The notes under the pieces are model-generated. The model was not told the DNA's origin, ran no database searches, and saw nothing but the letters and a program-made list of their open reading frames with translations. Positions 1 through 11,201 of a DNA stretch of 64,000 bases are shown here, piece after piece (position 1 is the first letter of the stretch; each line of letters opens with the position of its first letter). The DNA lies in assembly GCA_027943335.1 (NCBI GenBank), contig BSBK01007742.1, positions 806,001 to 870,000 on the forward strand, read 5' to 3'. The position numbers and the translations under genes are program-made. The stretch comes from Chamaecyparis obtusa. Taxonomy: Eukaryota; Streptophyta; Pinopsida; Cupressales; Cupressaceae.

Positions 1-1
1 C

Positions 2-76
2 ACAAAGCCTTTGCCTAAGGATACATTTGAGCATCTCAGAGGTATGCTTGGGGTTATGCCCCAGCCTACTTTTTAG
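2..76 (+). pseudogene. Copia RNase H C-terminus of element A (partial)
   Basis: Twenty-four codons and a TAG stop at 74-76. The peptide begins TKPLPKDTFEHLRG and ends in MPQPTF. The TKPL...F..LR..LG pattern is the usual end of Copia RNase H, and elements G (39850-39926) and F (61101-61180, minus) end the same way. The start is cut by the window edge, so whether the full protein is intact cannot be told. RNase H removes the RNA template during reverse transcription. Confidence 0.85.
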
Positions 77-452
77 AAGTGATGTAGTTGGTTGCATCTG
101 TCCAGTGGTATATGAGCCTTATCTTTCTTCTAGACTAGATGTTGGTACTCCTCTATGGGGGAGTATGTGTATCTAAGCTGATTCATGAGGACTCTAGTAA
201 ATGTATTTTCTGAAAAGTGTCTTTTGACATTGAGTTGTTGTTGACTTAGTGATGGAATTTTTATCATTGATGTCAATGGGGGAGAAGTATGCATGAAAAA
301 TAATCTGAGACATCTATTGAAGAGAACTAAACAGGATAATGAAGCAAGATTTGATTGATGAAGAGGATTTGAAGAAGCAGTGTTGTAGTATTGGATTTTT
401 GGAACATTGGATGTTTTTCATCTATGTTTCCATCAATACCAATGGGGGAGAT
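77..452 (+). other. Element A 3' untranslated region with repeated polypurine motifs
   Basis: There is no coding here. Three copies of an (A)TGGGGGAG motif lie at 155-162, 275-284 and 441-450. The last abuts the LTR and is the functional-position polypurine tract, which primes plus-strand DNA. The middle copy follows GATGTCAA and matches the distal box seen in G, B, C and F. Confidence 0.7.
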
Positions 453-1135
453 TATTAGGAATGAATGCTAAATGTTTGGTAGACATTTTTTAATAGTTGT
501 TGTTGCATTCATGACTATGATTGTCATTGATGTCAACATAGTGATTTACCAAAGACTTGCAAAAAAGTAGATAGAGTTTGGATTAGCGCAAGTGGGTTAT
601 TGCAGTTGGAGCTATGTGATGTTGAGGTTATACTCTTTGATATGTCATATGTATATGGTTAAGAGCATAGATAGTAATTCATTGATTCATGGAAGTTATG
701 ATCATTTTGGTGGAAGCGGTATTCAGGCAGTGTTCCTGAGTAGCAGTTTGTGGAAGTCGGATGATATCTCCTAATTGGGATGGAATCTGGTTTTGCACAG
801 TTAAAGGGAATTTGAAGACACATTGATAGTGATGTGGTTGATAGTGTAGGATTTGAGGTTGCATGAGTGAATATTTATTGAATTTGGAAGCTGACAATTT
901 TGTGTAATTTTGGTGTAGCATGTGGAAAATTTTATTTTGTAATTGTATGTCGACTCATTTGTAATTATTTGAGTGTGGTATAAATGAAGAAATGTATTTC
1001 CTTTTTTTAGTGTGAAGTTATGATTGTGTGTGATGCTACATGCATGAAGTGAAGAAAAGAGATAAGTATGAAAGTGAATTTTTGAAGGAAGACATGCAAA
1101 GTACATAGATCTGGAATTGAGATCTAATTTAACAG
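453..1135 (+). repeat. Element A 3' LTR, first part
   Basis: It starts right after the polypurine tract with TATTAGGAATG, where TGTTAGG is expected, so the terminal TG appears mutated to TA. It is broken at 1135 by element K. AACAG at 1131-1135 is one TSD copy; the other is AATAG at 9453-9457. Confidence 0.8.
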
Positions 1136-2996
1136 TGGTGCAGAGGCACCTAGAATAGGGCCCTCATCAATTCTTTAAGTTTTTGTTGTGTGGTTCTCTT
1201 GATGAGCTATGTAATTAGAATAAAGGTCTAAGGACCTCTTTTTTTTTGTACTTGGCAAAGCTAGTAGGGGTTTAGAAGGTCTTAGGAGTTGTTAGGCACC
1301 TTGGAGAATAGGGTCCTTAGAAGAAGTTAGTAATCCAATTTGGATTTTTAAAGTTGTTTTAGAGTGGAATCAAAGATTTGGTACTTTAGATTTCCACTAA
1401 GAGGGGTCATAATCCTTAGAAGGCTTCAAATAGGTTTATGAAGCAAGGAAATTACAAACAATACAAAATTTTTTGTACTTGGCAAAGCTAGTTGGGGTTT
1501 AGAAGGTCTTGGGAGTTGTTAGGCACCTTGGAGAATAGGGTCCTTAGAAGAAGTTAGAAATCCAATTTGGATTTTTAATGTTGTTTTAGAGTGGAATCAA
1601 AGATTAGGTAGTTTAGATTGCCCCTAAGAGGGGTCATAAGCCTTAGAAGGCTTCAAATAGGTTTATGAAGCAAGGAAATTACAAACAATACAAAAGTTGC
1701 AAAGTGCAACTTTGCAACTTTTGAAAGTTGATTGACAACATTTCTTAAAATGTCCTAAAATAGTGGAGACTCCCTCTAATGTGATGAGAACCCTAAATGT
1801 ACTAGGGAAAGACCTAAGAAGAAAATATATGAAAGGAGAAACCCTAATTTTTCCAGTACGGTGTGTCAGAGTACGGACAGAGTGACTAGTGTGACTGTTT
1901 TGTACATGGAAAAGACAACAGTGAATGAAATGAAGAGTTTTGTGTGCTATTTTTGATCTGTTATAGTTTGGCATTGTAATTAGACTTGTTTGTAGTAGAT
2001 TTTATTTAGTAGCTGTTGTGTAACTACATTTGTTTGATCAAGTTTTTGATTAGTTTATATGTGCTTGTTTATTGTCCTAAACCAGGTAGTTGAACTTGTA
2101 AACCATGTAGCTCACTATCCCACCATCAAATTAGTATGGTCATTTGGGGATAGTGGTTAGGTTCAATGTATTATATATATGTGCACAAGAGGAGGGCCCT
2201 TCAAAACAAGAGGAAGCAGTTTTAAGCTCTTGCCCTAGGCGAGCATAAGCCAGCCCGGCTAGGGAAGTTGACTTTTGCAGAGCTTGCAAATGGTAGGGTT
2301 GTGAAGATGGTGAACCAATAAGGCATGGAATAGTTTGGGGAGTGAGTGGAGACCCCCTAATGAAAAGGAGAATCCTTTTCCAATCTTACAAGGCACCAAA
2401 CCAAACCATGGAGCAGACAGGCCTAGAAAAGGCCTAGAAACCCTCCAAACCCTCAATTTGTGTAAGGGTACAGTACATCCTCTCAAAGACCCAATACCTA
2501 GAAAATGTCTAAGGTTGCACTAAATAAGTGATAGTCTCTTAAGGAAGCTTGTAGAGATCAGTGGAGGAAACTAGGGTAAAAGTCTGATTTCTCAGAGTAG
2601 GAGGGCTAATTGGGGCTCCCTCCTTGTAACCCTATTTTGGTGGCAAAATGAAGAGTCAATAGAGAGGCTTAGTTTTTGGAGTTGTTCTAAGCTTGGAATC
2701 AAACAATTTGGGAGGTTTTGAAACATCTTTATGACGCTGAAAGGTAAGAGCAAGGAGTAGGGAAGGAAGACACTAGGGAAACTTGTGAAGATTGAATGTT
2801 CCTTATCCAGCAAGAGAGCCTAGCAATTTGGCAAGGAGAAGTTTTGATCAAGATAGAAGAGTGGGGTTTAGGATCAGGGTATCTAAGCTTGGAAGATATC
2901 CTAGAGGTCCATTTGGTGTAATAACAAAGCACCTAGAGTCTTAAACATAGACAAAGAAGCATGAACTTGTGATTGGTTCATCCTCTCTCCCTATCA
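1136..2996 (+). repeat. Element K 5' LTR
   Basis: It is 1,861 bp long, runs TG...CA, and is repeated at 7676-9452. It carries an internal 227-bp tandem duplication and, near 1696-1730, a short GTTGCAAAGTGCAACTTTGC palindromic stretch that the 3' copy lacks. By eye the copies differ at many transitions, so the insertion is not recent. Confidence 0.9.
1248..1701 (+). repeat. 227-bp tandem duplication inside the K LTR
   Basis: The unit starting GTACTTGGCAAAGCTAG at 1248 recurs at 1475, and both units end in GGAAATTACAAACAATACAAAA. The same pair with the same 227-bp period occurs in the 3' LTR, so the duplication predates this insertion and is a family trait. Confidence 0.88.
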
Positions 2997-2998
2997 AG

Positions 2999-3011
2999 TG
3001 GTATCAGAGCC
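2999..3011 (+). promoter_or_regulatory. Primer-binding site of element K
   Basis: TGGTATCAGAGCC lies two bases after the 5' LTR. It complements the 3' end of initiator methionine tRNA, the usual minus-strand primer of plant chromoviruses and Copia elements. Confidence 0.92.
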
Positions 3012-3050
3012 TTATAAAGGTTTGGGAAAAGTAATTGCAAAGAAAGATGG

Positions 3051-4183
3051 ATGATTTCACCTACTAAATCTATTGGATCAAGAAATATGGTGACCAATGT
3101 GGATTTGGCCAAGAAAGTAGAAGAGCAAGAGGAGGATAACAGGTTATTGAGAGAAAGATTAGCACAATTGGAGTGGTTGTTAAGTGATGTCCAAGACATG
3201 ACAGACAGAGTTAAGGACAAGATGGAGAAAAAAGAAGAGAAGGAAGCTAAAGAGAAGGAGCTTGAGTTGGAGGAGGAAGTCCAAACACCAAACCCTGTTA
3301 TACTAGAAGAGCCTTTCTTGAAGGCATTAAAGGAAATGAATAGCAAAGCTTTGGAAGGTATCCCTTTGTTCAGTGGCAAGATGGATCCAGATCTGATCCT
3401 GGATTGGATTGATGGAATGGAGAACCATTTTAAATGTGATGGTGTCTCTAATGCTTAGAAGGTCAAAGTAGAAAAGTCAAGGTTATGAGGCTCTGCTCTA
3501 ACCTGGTGCAAATTTGTCCAAATAGAAAGAGAGAAAGAAGGGAAGAGTCCTATAGTTACTTGGAAAGGAATGGTGACTAAAATCAAGCAGGCTTATATTC
3601 CTGATGATTATAAGATATAGCTACATAGGAGAAGGCAAGACCTTAGATAGAAGGAGATGGATGTACACTCCTATACTGAAGAGTTTCAAAAGCTATGCAT
3701 AAGGTCCAAGGTGGTGGAAGATGAAAGCATTAGGTTGTCAAGGTACTTGAATGGTCTTAAATGGTCCATCCAAGAAGATATGAGCCTTGTCACTCCTAAA
3801 ACAGTCCATCAATGCTATCAAATTGCTTTGAAGGTGGAAGAGAAAGGGAAAAGGAAGTAGGACCAAACCTCAAAGAATAGAGGACATAGGGGAAGCTATG
3901 GGGGTAGAAGCAATGACAATAGACCTCAAGGTGAATCTAAGCTGATTGAACAAAGTGGAGAGACCAGCCAAAGGGGTGGCTCAAGAAGACGTAGAGGATT
4001 TGGAGGAAGAGATAGATCACTAGGAGGAAGAGGACCATCTTATTTTTCTACTATGAAGTGTTACCACTATCAGCAATTGCGGCATCCTGCCTATAGGTGT
4101 CCTGAAAAGGGGTCAACTTCTCAAGGTGACAAGAAGATAGCCTATGTGCATGAAGATACTTCGAGTGTGAATTCTCCTGATGT
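3051..4183 (+). pseudogene. Element K Gag (broken)
   Basis: The ORF opens with an ATG at 3051, 40 bp after the primer site. Residues 15-90 are a charged coiled coil (KKVEEQEEDNRLLRERL). A capsid-like stretch follows (LFSGKMDPDLILDWIDGME), then an Arg/Gly-rich nucleic-acid-binding tail. The zinc knuckle at 4059-4100 has first Cys, His and last Cys, but the second Cys is Tyr. Stops lie at 3456, 3618, 3651 and 3858 (all TAG) and 3486 (TGA), in one frame throughout. Gag would package the element RNA; this copy cannot be made whole. Confidence 0.85.
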
Positions 4184-6162
4184 TTAGTTGGATTCCAAGA
4201 GTGGTGAAAATCTCATGATAAAGAGGGTCCTCATTATAGAACCAATCAAGGAGGAGCCCAAACAAACAAGGTCACTCTTCAAGGTGAGATGCAAAATAAT
4301 GGGATAAGTATGCAAAGTTATCATAGATTTAGGATCTACTGATAACATAATCTCTAAGGAGGCCATCACCAAGCTCAAAATTCCCAAAGTACCTCATAGC
4401 ACTCCTTATAAGGTCACATGGATGAAGAAAGAGTAGCATGTCTTAGTTAATGAGCAGGCATTGATTGAGTTCACTATAGGAGGATACAAGGACAAGCTAT
4501 TATGTTATGTTTTTCCAATGGATGCCTATCACCTTTTACTAGGTAGACCATGATAGTTTGATAGAAAGGCTATGCACGATGGTGAAATAAATTCATACAC
4601 CTTTGTGAAGGATGGTGTGAGCTACAAAATTCAGTCTTTACTTGAACAAGACAGCTAAGGAAGTGGACCTAATGTGCTGATGTTGAAGGGGAAAGAGTTC
4701 ATGAAGACTCTTGAGAAAGAAGGAGTGGGTTATGCTATTGTAGTGAAACCCAAGGAAGACATAGAGAAAAATAAAGAGGGCATCCCTTATGAAGTACAAT
4801 AGATTTTGAAAGAGTTCAAAGGCATTATATCAGATGCAGCACCTGCAACCTTACCACCTAAAAGAGCAATTAGCCACCAAATAGATTTGGTCCTAGGGGT
4901 ATCATTACCAAACAAGGAACCCTACAAGCTAACTCCTAAATAGAATAGGGAAGTTGCAAAGCAAGTAAAAGAATTGATGGATCAAGGGCTAATAAGGAAG
5001 AGCATCAGCCCATGTGCTGTCCAAACAATTTTGGCACCCAAGAAAGGAGGAACATGGAGGTTATGTACAGACTCTAGAGCCATCAACAAGATTATAATCC
5101 TATATAGGTTTCCCATACCTAGGATTCAGGATTTAATGGATTGTCTAGGAGGGGATAAGTATTACACAAATATATACCTTAAAAGTGGTTATCATCAAAT
5201 AAGGATAAAATAGGGAGATGAGTGGAAGATGACTTTCAAAACCACTAAAGGACTCTATGAATGGCTAGTCATGCCATTTGGTCTCTCTAATTCTCCAAGC
5301 ACATTCATGAGGCTCATGAATGAGGTGTTGAAAGAATTCATAGGTAAGTTTGTGGTAATCTATTTAGATGACATATTAATTTTCAACATGAGTGAAGAAG
5401 AACATTTAAAGCATCTCAAGATTGTATTGTCTAAATTGAAAGAGGAACACCTAACGATCAATCTAGATAAGTGTAACTTTATGAAGTGGGAACTAGTCTA
5501 TTTAGGCTTTGTTCTTTCTCAAGGAGACCTAAAGATGGATGACACTAAAGTTGCAGCAATATTAAGTTGGTCAACTCCCAAGAATTCTAGTGAAGTGAGG
5601 AGTTTTCATGGCCTAGCTCAGTACTATAGAAAGTTCATCAGGAACTTCAGTGGGATATGTGCTCCAATGATGGAAACCATCAAGGGTGGAATAAAAAATA
5701 AATTTGTGTGGAAACTTGTAGTAGATAGGGGATTTGAAACATTAAAGAAAGAGGTAGCTACTAAGCCTATTCTAAGGTTGCCAACCTTTGATGAACCCTT
5801 TGTCATTGAATGTGATGCTAGTAACATAGCAGTAGGAGGAGTTTTGAGTCAAAGAAATAGACCAGTGGCTTTCTTCAATGAGAAGCTTAATGTAGAAAAG
5901 AAAAAGTATTCTTCCTATGATTTAGAACTATGTGCACTTGTATAATCCCTTAGGAAGTGGAGGCATTATCTTTTGCCCAAAGAGTTTGTGGTGCTCACCG
6001 ACAACCAAGCTTTGAGTTTTCTCAATTCCCAAGACAAATTAATCCATAGACATGTCAAGTGGGTGAAGTATTTATAATCTTATACCTTCACCATCAAGCA
6101 TAAGAAGGGGCAGCTCAACAAGGTAGTAGATTACTTGAGTAGAAGGCTACTCACTATTTAAG
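4184..6162 (+). pseudogene. Element K protease-RT-RNase H (broken)
   Basis: It follows Gag in the same frame (frame 3). The protease core near 4326 reads DLGSTDN, where D(S/T)G is expected, so the active triad is changed. RT starts near 4860, with GGTWRLCTDSRAINK in place of the usual C(V/I)DYRALN. The catalytic YLDD lies at 5361-5372 inside an open 238-codon stretch (5229-5945). RNase H shows FVIECDAS at about 5799-5822. Stops are mostly TAG (4182, 4434, 4803, 4941, 5211). The domains and their order are typical of Gypsy; the copy is inactive. Confidence 0.9.
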
Positions 6163-7665
6163 AAGTTCAAATGAAAGTATAGGATTGGATAAAATTCAAA
6201 GAGTTGTACCAAACTGATGAAGACTTTGTAGTAGCATACAAGGTGTGCCAAGAACATTTGAATAACTTTCATGGTGAGTTTGTAGAGTATACATTGTATA
6301 ATGGAATCTTATTCAAAGGAGGGCAATTGTGTGTTCCAAGAAGATCCATGAGGGAGAACCTCATACAAAAAAAACACAATGGGAGTTTGAGTAGACACTT
6401 TGGCCTTAACAAGACCTTGGAATTAGTCAAAAGGTACTACTATTGGCCTAAAATGCAAAATGATGTTAGGACCTATGTTGAGAAATGCATCATATGTCAA
6501 AGAGCCTAGGGTACTTCTACAAATGCAGGACTTTATCAGCCTCTCCCAATACCAAGTAGACCATGGGAATGCGTAAGTATGAATTTTGTGGTTGGTTTAT
6601 CTAGAACAAAGAGTGGCTTTGATAGTATTTATGTTGTAGTGGATAGATTAAGAAAAATGAGTCATTTTATCCCATGTAAAGTCACTCATGATGCAAGTCA
6701 CATTTCCTATTTTTTTTTCAAAGAAGTTTGTAAGAATTCATGGCTTGCCAAGTAGTATTGTCTTTAATAGGGATAGAAAATTCAGGGGACACTTTTGGAG
6801 GTCCTTATGGCAAAGACTAGGTACCAATCTAGCATTTAGTTCAGCCTACCATCCTCAAACTAATGGTCAAACAAAGGTGGTAAATAGGACACTTGGTAAT
6901 TTGTTGAGGTGCTTAACCAAAGAATATGGTTTGACATGGGATTTAGTCCTTCACCAAGGAGAGTTTGCCGATAGTGGTAGCATCAATAGAAAAATTGGAA
7001 AGAGACTCTTTGAGATTGTCTATGGGATACATCCTAGGGGTGTATGTGAATTAAGAACTCTGGAAAACCAAGTTCCAAATAGTGGTTATGCTGAAGATTT
7101 CAGTCAATCCATGAAGGAAGTACATGAACAAGTAAAATAGTCTATTATTGACAACACCAAGAAGATCAAAGATAAAGTTGATCTCAAGAGAAGAGAGGTT
7201 CAGTTTGGTGTAGGTGATTTAGTCATGGTCCATCTAAAGAAAGCAAGAATGGGAAAAGGAGTGCCTAAAAAGCTACAGATGAAGAGAGTTGGTCCCTATC
7301 CCATATTAGCCAAATATGGATAGAATGCATAGAAAATTGGTCTACCAGATGATCTAACAATCTCCCCCATCTTCAACGTTGCAGACCTTGTCAATTATAA
7401 AGGACCTCTCACTGAGGTGGATCAGAATGTCAATGAATCTAAACAAGATGTTCAAACAGCATCCCTACCTCCCAAAATTAGACCAAGAGAAGAGAAAGTG
7501 TTAGACTCCCGAGTGCATACAAAGACCAGGCATGGAGTTTATAAAGAACACCTTATAAAATGGTAGCGTAAACCTAATTCAGAAGAAAATTGGGTCCCTG
7601 AGAATTAGTTTCATCTCTAGGGCATAGATCTCTCCCTCCTGTCTCTAGCAGGGACAACCTTTTAT
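6163..7665 (+). pseudogene. Element K integrase with chromodomain-like C-terminus (broken)
   Basis: The HHCC zinc finger (H...H at about 6375-6400, CIICQ at about 6489-6500) is intact. The core follows, with SMNFVVGL where DFV is usual (D to N), NRDRKF for the second Asp, and QTNGQTKVVNRTLGN where Glu is expected before VVN (reads Lys). A 1-bp shift occurs in the T run at about 6711-6719. Beyond the core, a GPY/F-type motif (RVGPYPILAKYG) lies at about 7288-7320, and a chromodomain-like end (EHLIKW...NWVPEN) at about 7540-7608. Chromodomains direct insertion to marked chromatin. Two of three catalytic residues appear lost. Confidence 0.85.
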
Positions 7666-7675
7666 GGTGGGAGTA
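7664..7675 (+). promoter_or_regulatory. Polypurine tract of element K
   Basis: ATGGTGGGAGTA immediately precedes the 3' LTR. It is the expected plus-strand primer position. Confidence 0.75.
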
Positions 7676-9452
7676 TGGTGCAGGGGCACCTAGAATAGGG
7701 CCCTCATCAATGCTTTAAGTTTTTTTTGTGTGGTGCTCTTGATGAGCTATGTAATTAGAATAAAGTTCTAAGGACCTCTTTTTTTCTATACTTGGCAAAG
7801 CTAGTTGGGGTTTAGAAGGTCTTAGTTGTTGTTCGGCACCTTGAAGAATAGGGTCCTTAGAAGAAGTTAGTAATCCAATTTGGATTTTTAAAGTTCTTTT
7901 AGAGTGGAATCAAAGACTAGGTACTTTAGATTTCCACTAAGAGGGGTCATAAGCCTTAGAAGGCTTCAAATAGGTTTATGAAGCAAGGAAATTACAAACA
8001 ATACAAAAAATTTTGTACTTGGAAAAGCTAGTTGGGGTTTAGAAGGTCTTAGGAGTTGTTAGGCACCTTGGAGAATAGGGTCCTTAGAAGAAGTTAGTAA
8101 TCCAATTTGGATTTTTAAAGTTTTTTTAGAGTGGAATCAAAGATTAGGTACTTTATATTTCTACTAAGAGGTATCATAAGCCTTAGAAGGCTTCAAATAG
8201 GTTTATGAAGCAAGGAAATTACAAACAATACAGAAGTTGCAAAAGTTGCTTGACAACATTTCTTAAAATCTCCTAAAATAGCAGAGACTCCCTCTAATGT
8301 GATGAGAACCCTAAATGTACTAGGGAAAGACCTAAGAAGAAAACATATGAAAGGAGAAACCCTAATTTTGCCAATACGGTGTGTCAGAGTACAGACAAAG
8401 TGACTAGTGTGACCGTTCTGTACATGGAAAATACAATAGTGAATGAAATGAAGAGTTTTGTGTGCTATTTTTGATCTTTTATAGTTTGGCATTGTAATTA
8501 GGCTTGTTTTTAGTAGATTTTATTTAGTAGCTATTGTGTAACTAGGTTTCTTTTATCAAGTTTTAAATTAGTTTGTGTGTGCCTATTTACTGTCTTGAAC
8601 TAGGAAGTTGAACTTGTAAACCATGTAGCTCACTATACCATCATAGAATTAGTATGGCCATATGGGGATAGTGAGTAGGTTCAATGTATTATATGTGTGT
8701 AGGAGGAGGGCCCTTCGAAAAAAGAGGAAGCAGTTTTAAGATATTTCCCTAGGTAAGCATAAGCTAGCTCGGTTAGGGTAGTTGATTGTTGCAAAGCTTG
8801 CAAATGGAAAGGTTGTGAAGATGGTGAACCAAGAAGGCATGGAATAGTTTGGGGAGTGATTGAAGACCCCTTGATGAAAAGGAGAAGCCTTTTCCAATCA
8901 TATAAGGCACCAAACCAAACCAAGGAGCAGACAGGCCTAGAAACCCTCCAAACCCTCAATTTGTGTAAGGTTACAGTATGGCCTCTTAAAGACCCAAAAC
9001 CTAGAAAATCTCTAAGGTTGCAATGAATAAGTGATAGTCTCTTAAGGAATCTTGTGGAGATCAGTGGAGGAAACTAGGGTAAAAGCCTAATTTCTTGGAG
9101 TAGGAGGGCTAATTGGGCTCCCTCCTTGTAGCCCTATTTTGGTAGGAAAATGAATAATCGGTAGAGAGGATTAGTGTTTGGATTTTTTATAATTTTAGAA
9201 TGAAAGAATTTGGGAGGTTTTGAAACATCTTTATGACCTTGCAAGGTAAGAGTAAGGAGTAGTGAAGGAAAACACTAGGGAAACTTGTGAAGCTTGAATG
9301 TTCCCTATCCAACAGGAGAGCCTAGCAATTTGGTAAGGAGAATTTTTTATCAAGATAGAAGAGTGGGGTTTAGGATCAAACAAAGCATCTAGAGTCTTAA
9401 ACATAGACAAAGCAACATGAACTTGTGATTGGTTCATCCTCTCTCCCTATCA
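7676..9452 (+). repeat. Element K 3' LTR
   Basis: It is 1,777 bp and matches 1136-2996, including the 227-bp duplication (CTTGGCAAAG at 7791, CTTGGAAAAG at 8018). It ends CTATCA, followed by the TSD AATAG. It is shorter than the 5' copy because of several small deletions, for example near 8236 and 9380. Confidence 0.9.
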
Positions 9453-9457
9453 AATAG

Positions 9458-9940
9458 TGAGTGTGGTTTGGCATAGTCAGAGAAGAGGTAACATATTATT
9501 CTATTGAGTAATGCAAACATTATTTGGATAGTGTTTTCAATGATCTTACCTTGAAGCTATTTGGGCAGTGGGTCCTTCTGTCTTTGATAACTCTTAACTA
9601 GGTTAGAATCTTTTAATAGGGAGTCAAAATATCCTAATAGGGATTCATATTCATTGAATGTATTTCATAAGAATCCTAACAAAGTCCATCCTCTCACAAG
9701 GAATATTCATATTAGTACATCTTTTGTGGGCATAATTCCCACTGGGGTTTACTCTTTGATCAAGAGATTCCCTAGTCAACATATCTTGTGTTATTGTGTA
9801 TGAATAGCTTTGTATGGTTGGTAATTATATTTCTTATATGGTTTAATGTTGTTGAAGATGATTAAATTTATAATTATCTGATAACTGATTCACCCCCCCC
9901 CCGCCCTCTCAGTTATCTTGGCAGACTTTACTTTCTAACA
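9458..9940 (+). repeat. Element A 3' LTR, second part
   Basis: This continues the LTR interrupted at 1135. It has the box shared by all Copia-type LTRs here (GTGGGCATAATTCCCACTGG near 9726), a C homopolymer at about 9892-9902, then CTCTCAGT and the terminal TTCTAACA at 9933-9940. Confidence 0.82.
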
Positions 9941-10047
9941 TTGTCTTGTTCTTCTCTAACTTTTCCTGACTTTTCCAAGTAAGTTCCCCATCTTTCTTCA
10001 AATGTGTCTATCTCAGCTATTAATACATGTTCAATTTGCATTGTAGG
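9941..10047 (-). pseudogene. Element D ORF2 fragment between A and T
   Basis: Read on the minus strand, this 107 bp gives an open stretch, rich in Glu, that contains TFEERWGTYLEKSG. It resumes ORF2 of D, which breaks off at 47247 on the far side of T. The matching place in element C contains NIFGTYD and in B HIFGTYD. GTAGG at 10043-10047 is the T target-site copy. The alignment is short, so the assignment rests mainly on the TSD and position. Confidence 0.65.
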
Positions 10048-11156
10048 TGTGTGCTAAAATGTTGACACACTTCTATGAGTCATTATATCCAAGATTTCTC
10101 AAGAATGAGGTCTCAAATGGTGACTCATAGCTCTCTATTCATGGAGTGCAAGGGTTTATAATGGAGGCCCTCAATTTAGACCTAGTTTGTGCCCATGCAA
10201 GTACACCATAAAATGAGAGATTCAAAGAGGAAAAGAAAGAATGCTAGTCTCCATGATCATCAAATATGCATGAAAATGAAAATAGAAGATTTTCTATATC
10301 ATAAAAATGCATGAAAGAAAACTAATCTATGAAAGGAAATACACATGCAAGATTAATCTATGAAATGAAATATGAATGTAATCTACCATGCAAGTGAAAG
10401 AGTAATCTAAATGGATTGTCATGGAGGCATGAGAGAAGAAGAAAAGAAAAGAAAATTTGCAATGTTCAAGCTCAAGTGCTCAAACTCTCCTCCAAAATCA
10501 CTCTCTAAACCTGCATCATAACCATAAAATAAAATCTGGATCTCTAAACTCTAGATGCCTGGATACCTAGATGCCTAGATGCCTGGATCTCTGGATCTCT
10601 GGATGTCTCAAATGAGAAGGAGAGGGCTCCTTATAAAGGATTTTAGAAATGAATGGACGGTTAAGATTAAGAGGCAAAAAGAATTATCAAAGGAGGAGAT
10701 TAAATCTTGGTTGATCCATGTGCTCAAGATTCTCAAGAGGCAAACTCAATGGACACAATTAAGAGGTAAAATAATTAGTGATTGAGATAAAGAGGAAAAA
10801 ACCCTTTTTCAGAAGTTAAAAGATTCTATCTCATTGGAAAGTGCACTTTTCTTTTTTATTTTTATTTTATTATTTTTAGCAAAGTGATTTCCATTATTTA
10901 ATTAAAAGGATTTTTATTTATTAAAAGGGATTTTTATTTAATTAAAAGGGAACATGTTCTTTTAAATAAGACTTAGGATAAATGATCAAATCTTAGGAAA
11001 TATTGAAATAATTGAATTAATTACAATTTGATCAAAGAAATTGATTTGAATTGAAAATATTACAAGGCATTGATTAAAGAAATTGATAAATTGGTTTCAT
11101 CATTTGATAAATTGAAGAATGGGGGCCCATAGTCTAGGTGACCATTTTAGGGTGCA
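10048..11156 (-). repeat. Element T 3' LTR
   Basis: It matches 46131-47246 over its whole length, for example TGTGCTAAAATGTTGACACA at one end and GTCTAGGTGACCATTTTA at the other. Near 10557-10610 lies a run of GATGCCTGGAT/CTCTGGAT short repeats, present in both copies. The exact terminal bases are uncertain by a few positions, because the TG at the minus-strand start is mutated. Confidence 0.88.
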
Positions 11157-11177
11157 TAAATTTGTCCCTCTTTGACT
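11157..11177 (-). promoter_or_regulatory. Polypurine tract region of element T
   Basis: On the minus strand GTCAAAGAGGGACAAATTTA directly precedes the 3' LTR. It is the only purine-rich run at this position. B inserted 24 bp upstream of it. Confidence 0.6.
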
Positions 11178-11201
11178 AATGTGTGATCTTTATGGGAACA
11201 T

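Larger units (their letters stand above)
1136..9452 (+). mobile_element. Element K: chromovirus-type Gypsy retrotransposon (decayed, full length)
   Basis: K has two LTRs (1136-2996 and 7676-9452), both starting TGGTGCAG and ending CTATCA, an initiator-Met-type primer site, and Gag-PR-RT-RNase H-IN coding with a chromodomain-like tail. The order RT-RNase H-IN marks it as Gypsy. TSDs are AACAG/AATAG (one transition). About fifteen in-frame stops and at least one frameshift make it inactive. It sits inside the 3' LTR of A. Confidence 0.92.
1..9940 (+). mobile_element. Element A: Copia retrotransposon, 3' end only, interrupted by K
   Basis: Only the RNase H tail, the 3' untranslated region and the 3' LTR are in the window. 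The LTR is split by chromovirus K (1136-9452). Joining 453-1135 to 9458-9940 gives an LTR of about 1.17 kb that ends in TTCTAACA, followed directly by element D sequence. A therefore sits inside D; the flanking TTGTC at 9941 should be its TSD, but the other copy is outside the window. Confidence 0.85.

Noticed and set aside
679..1106. Minus-strand ORFs in the A LTR
   Set aside because: They lie antisense within an LTR, with no domain. The LTR boundaries and polypurine tract explain the region.
1136..9452. Endogenous pararetrovirus for K
   Set aside because: K has LTRs, a TSD, integrase and a chromodomain-like tail, none of which pararetroviruses have. No movement-protein region is seen.
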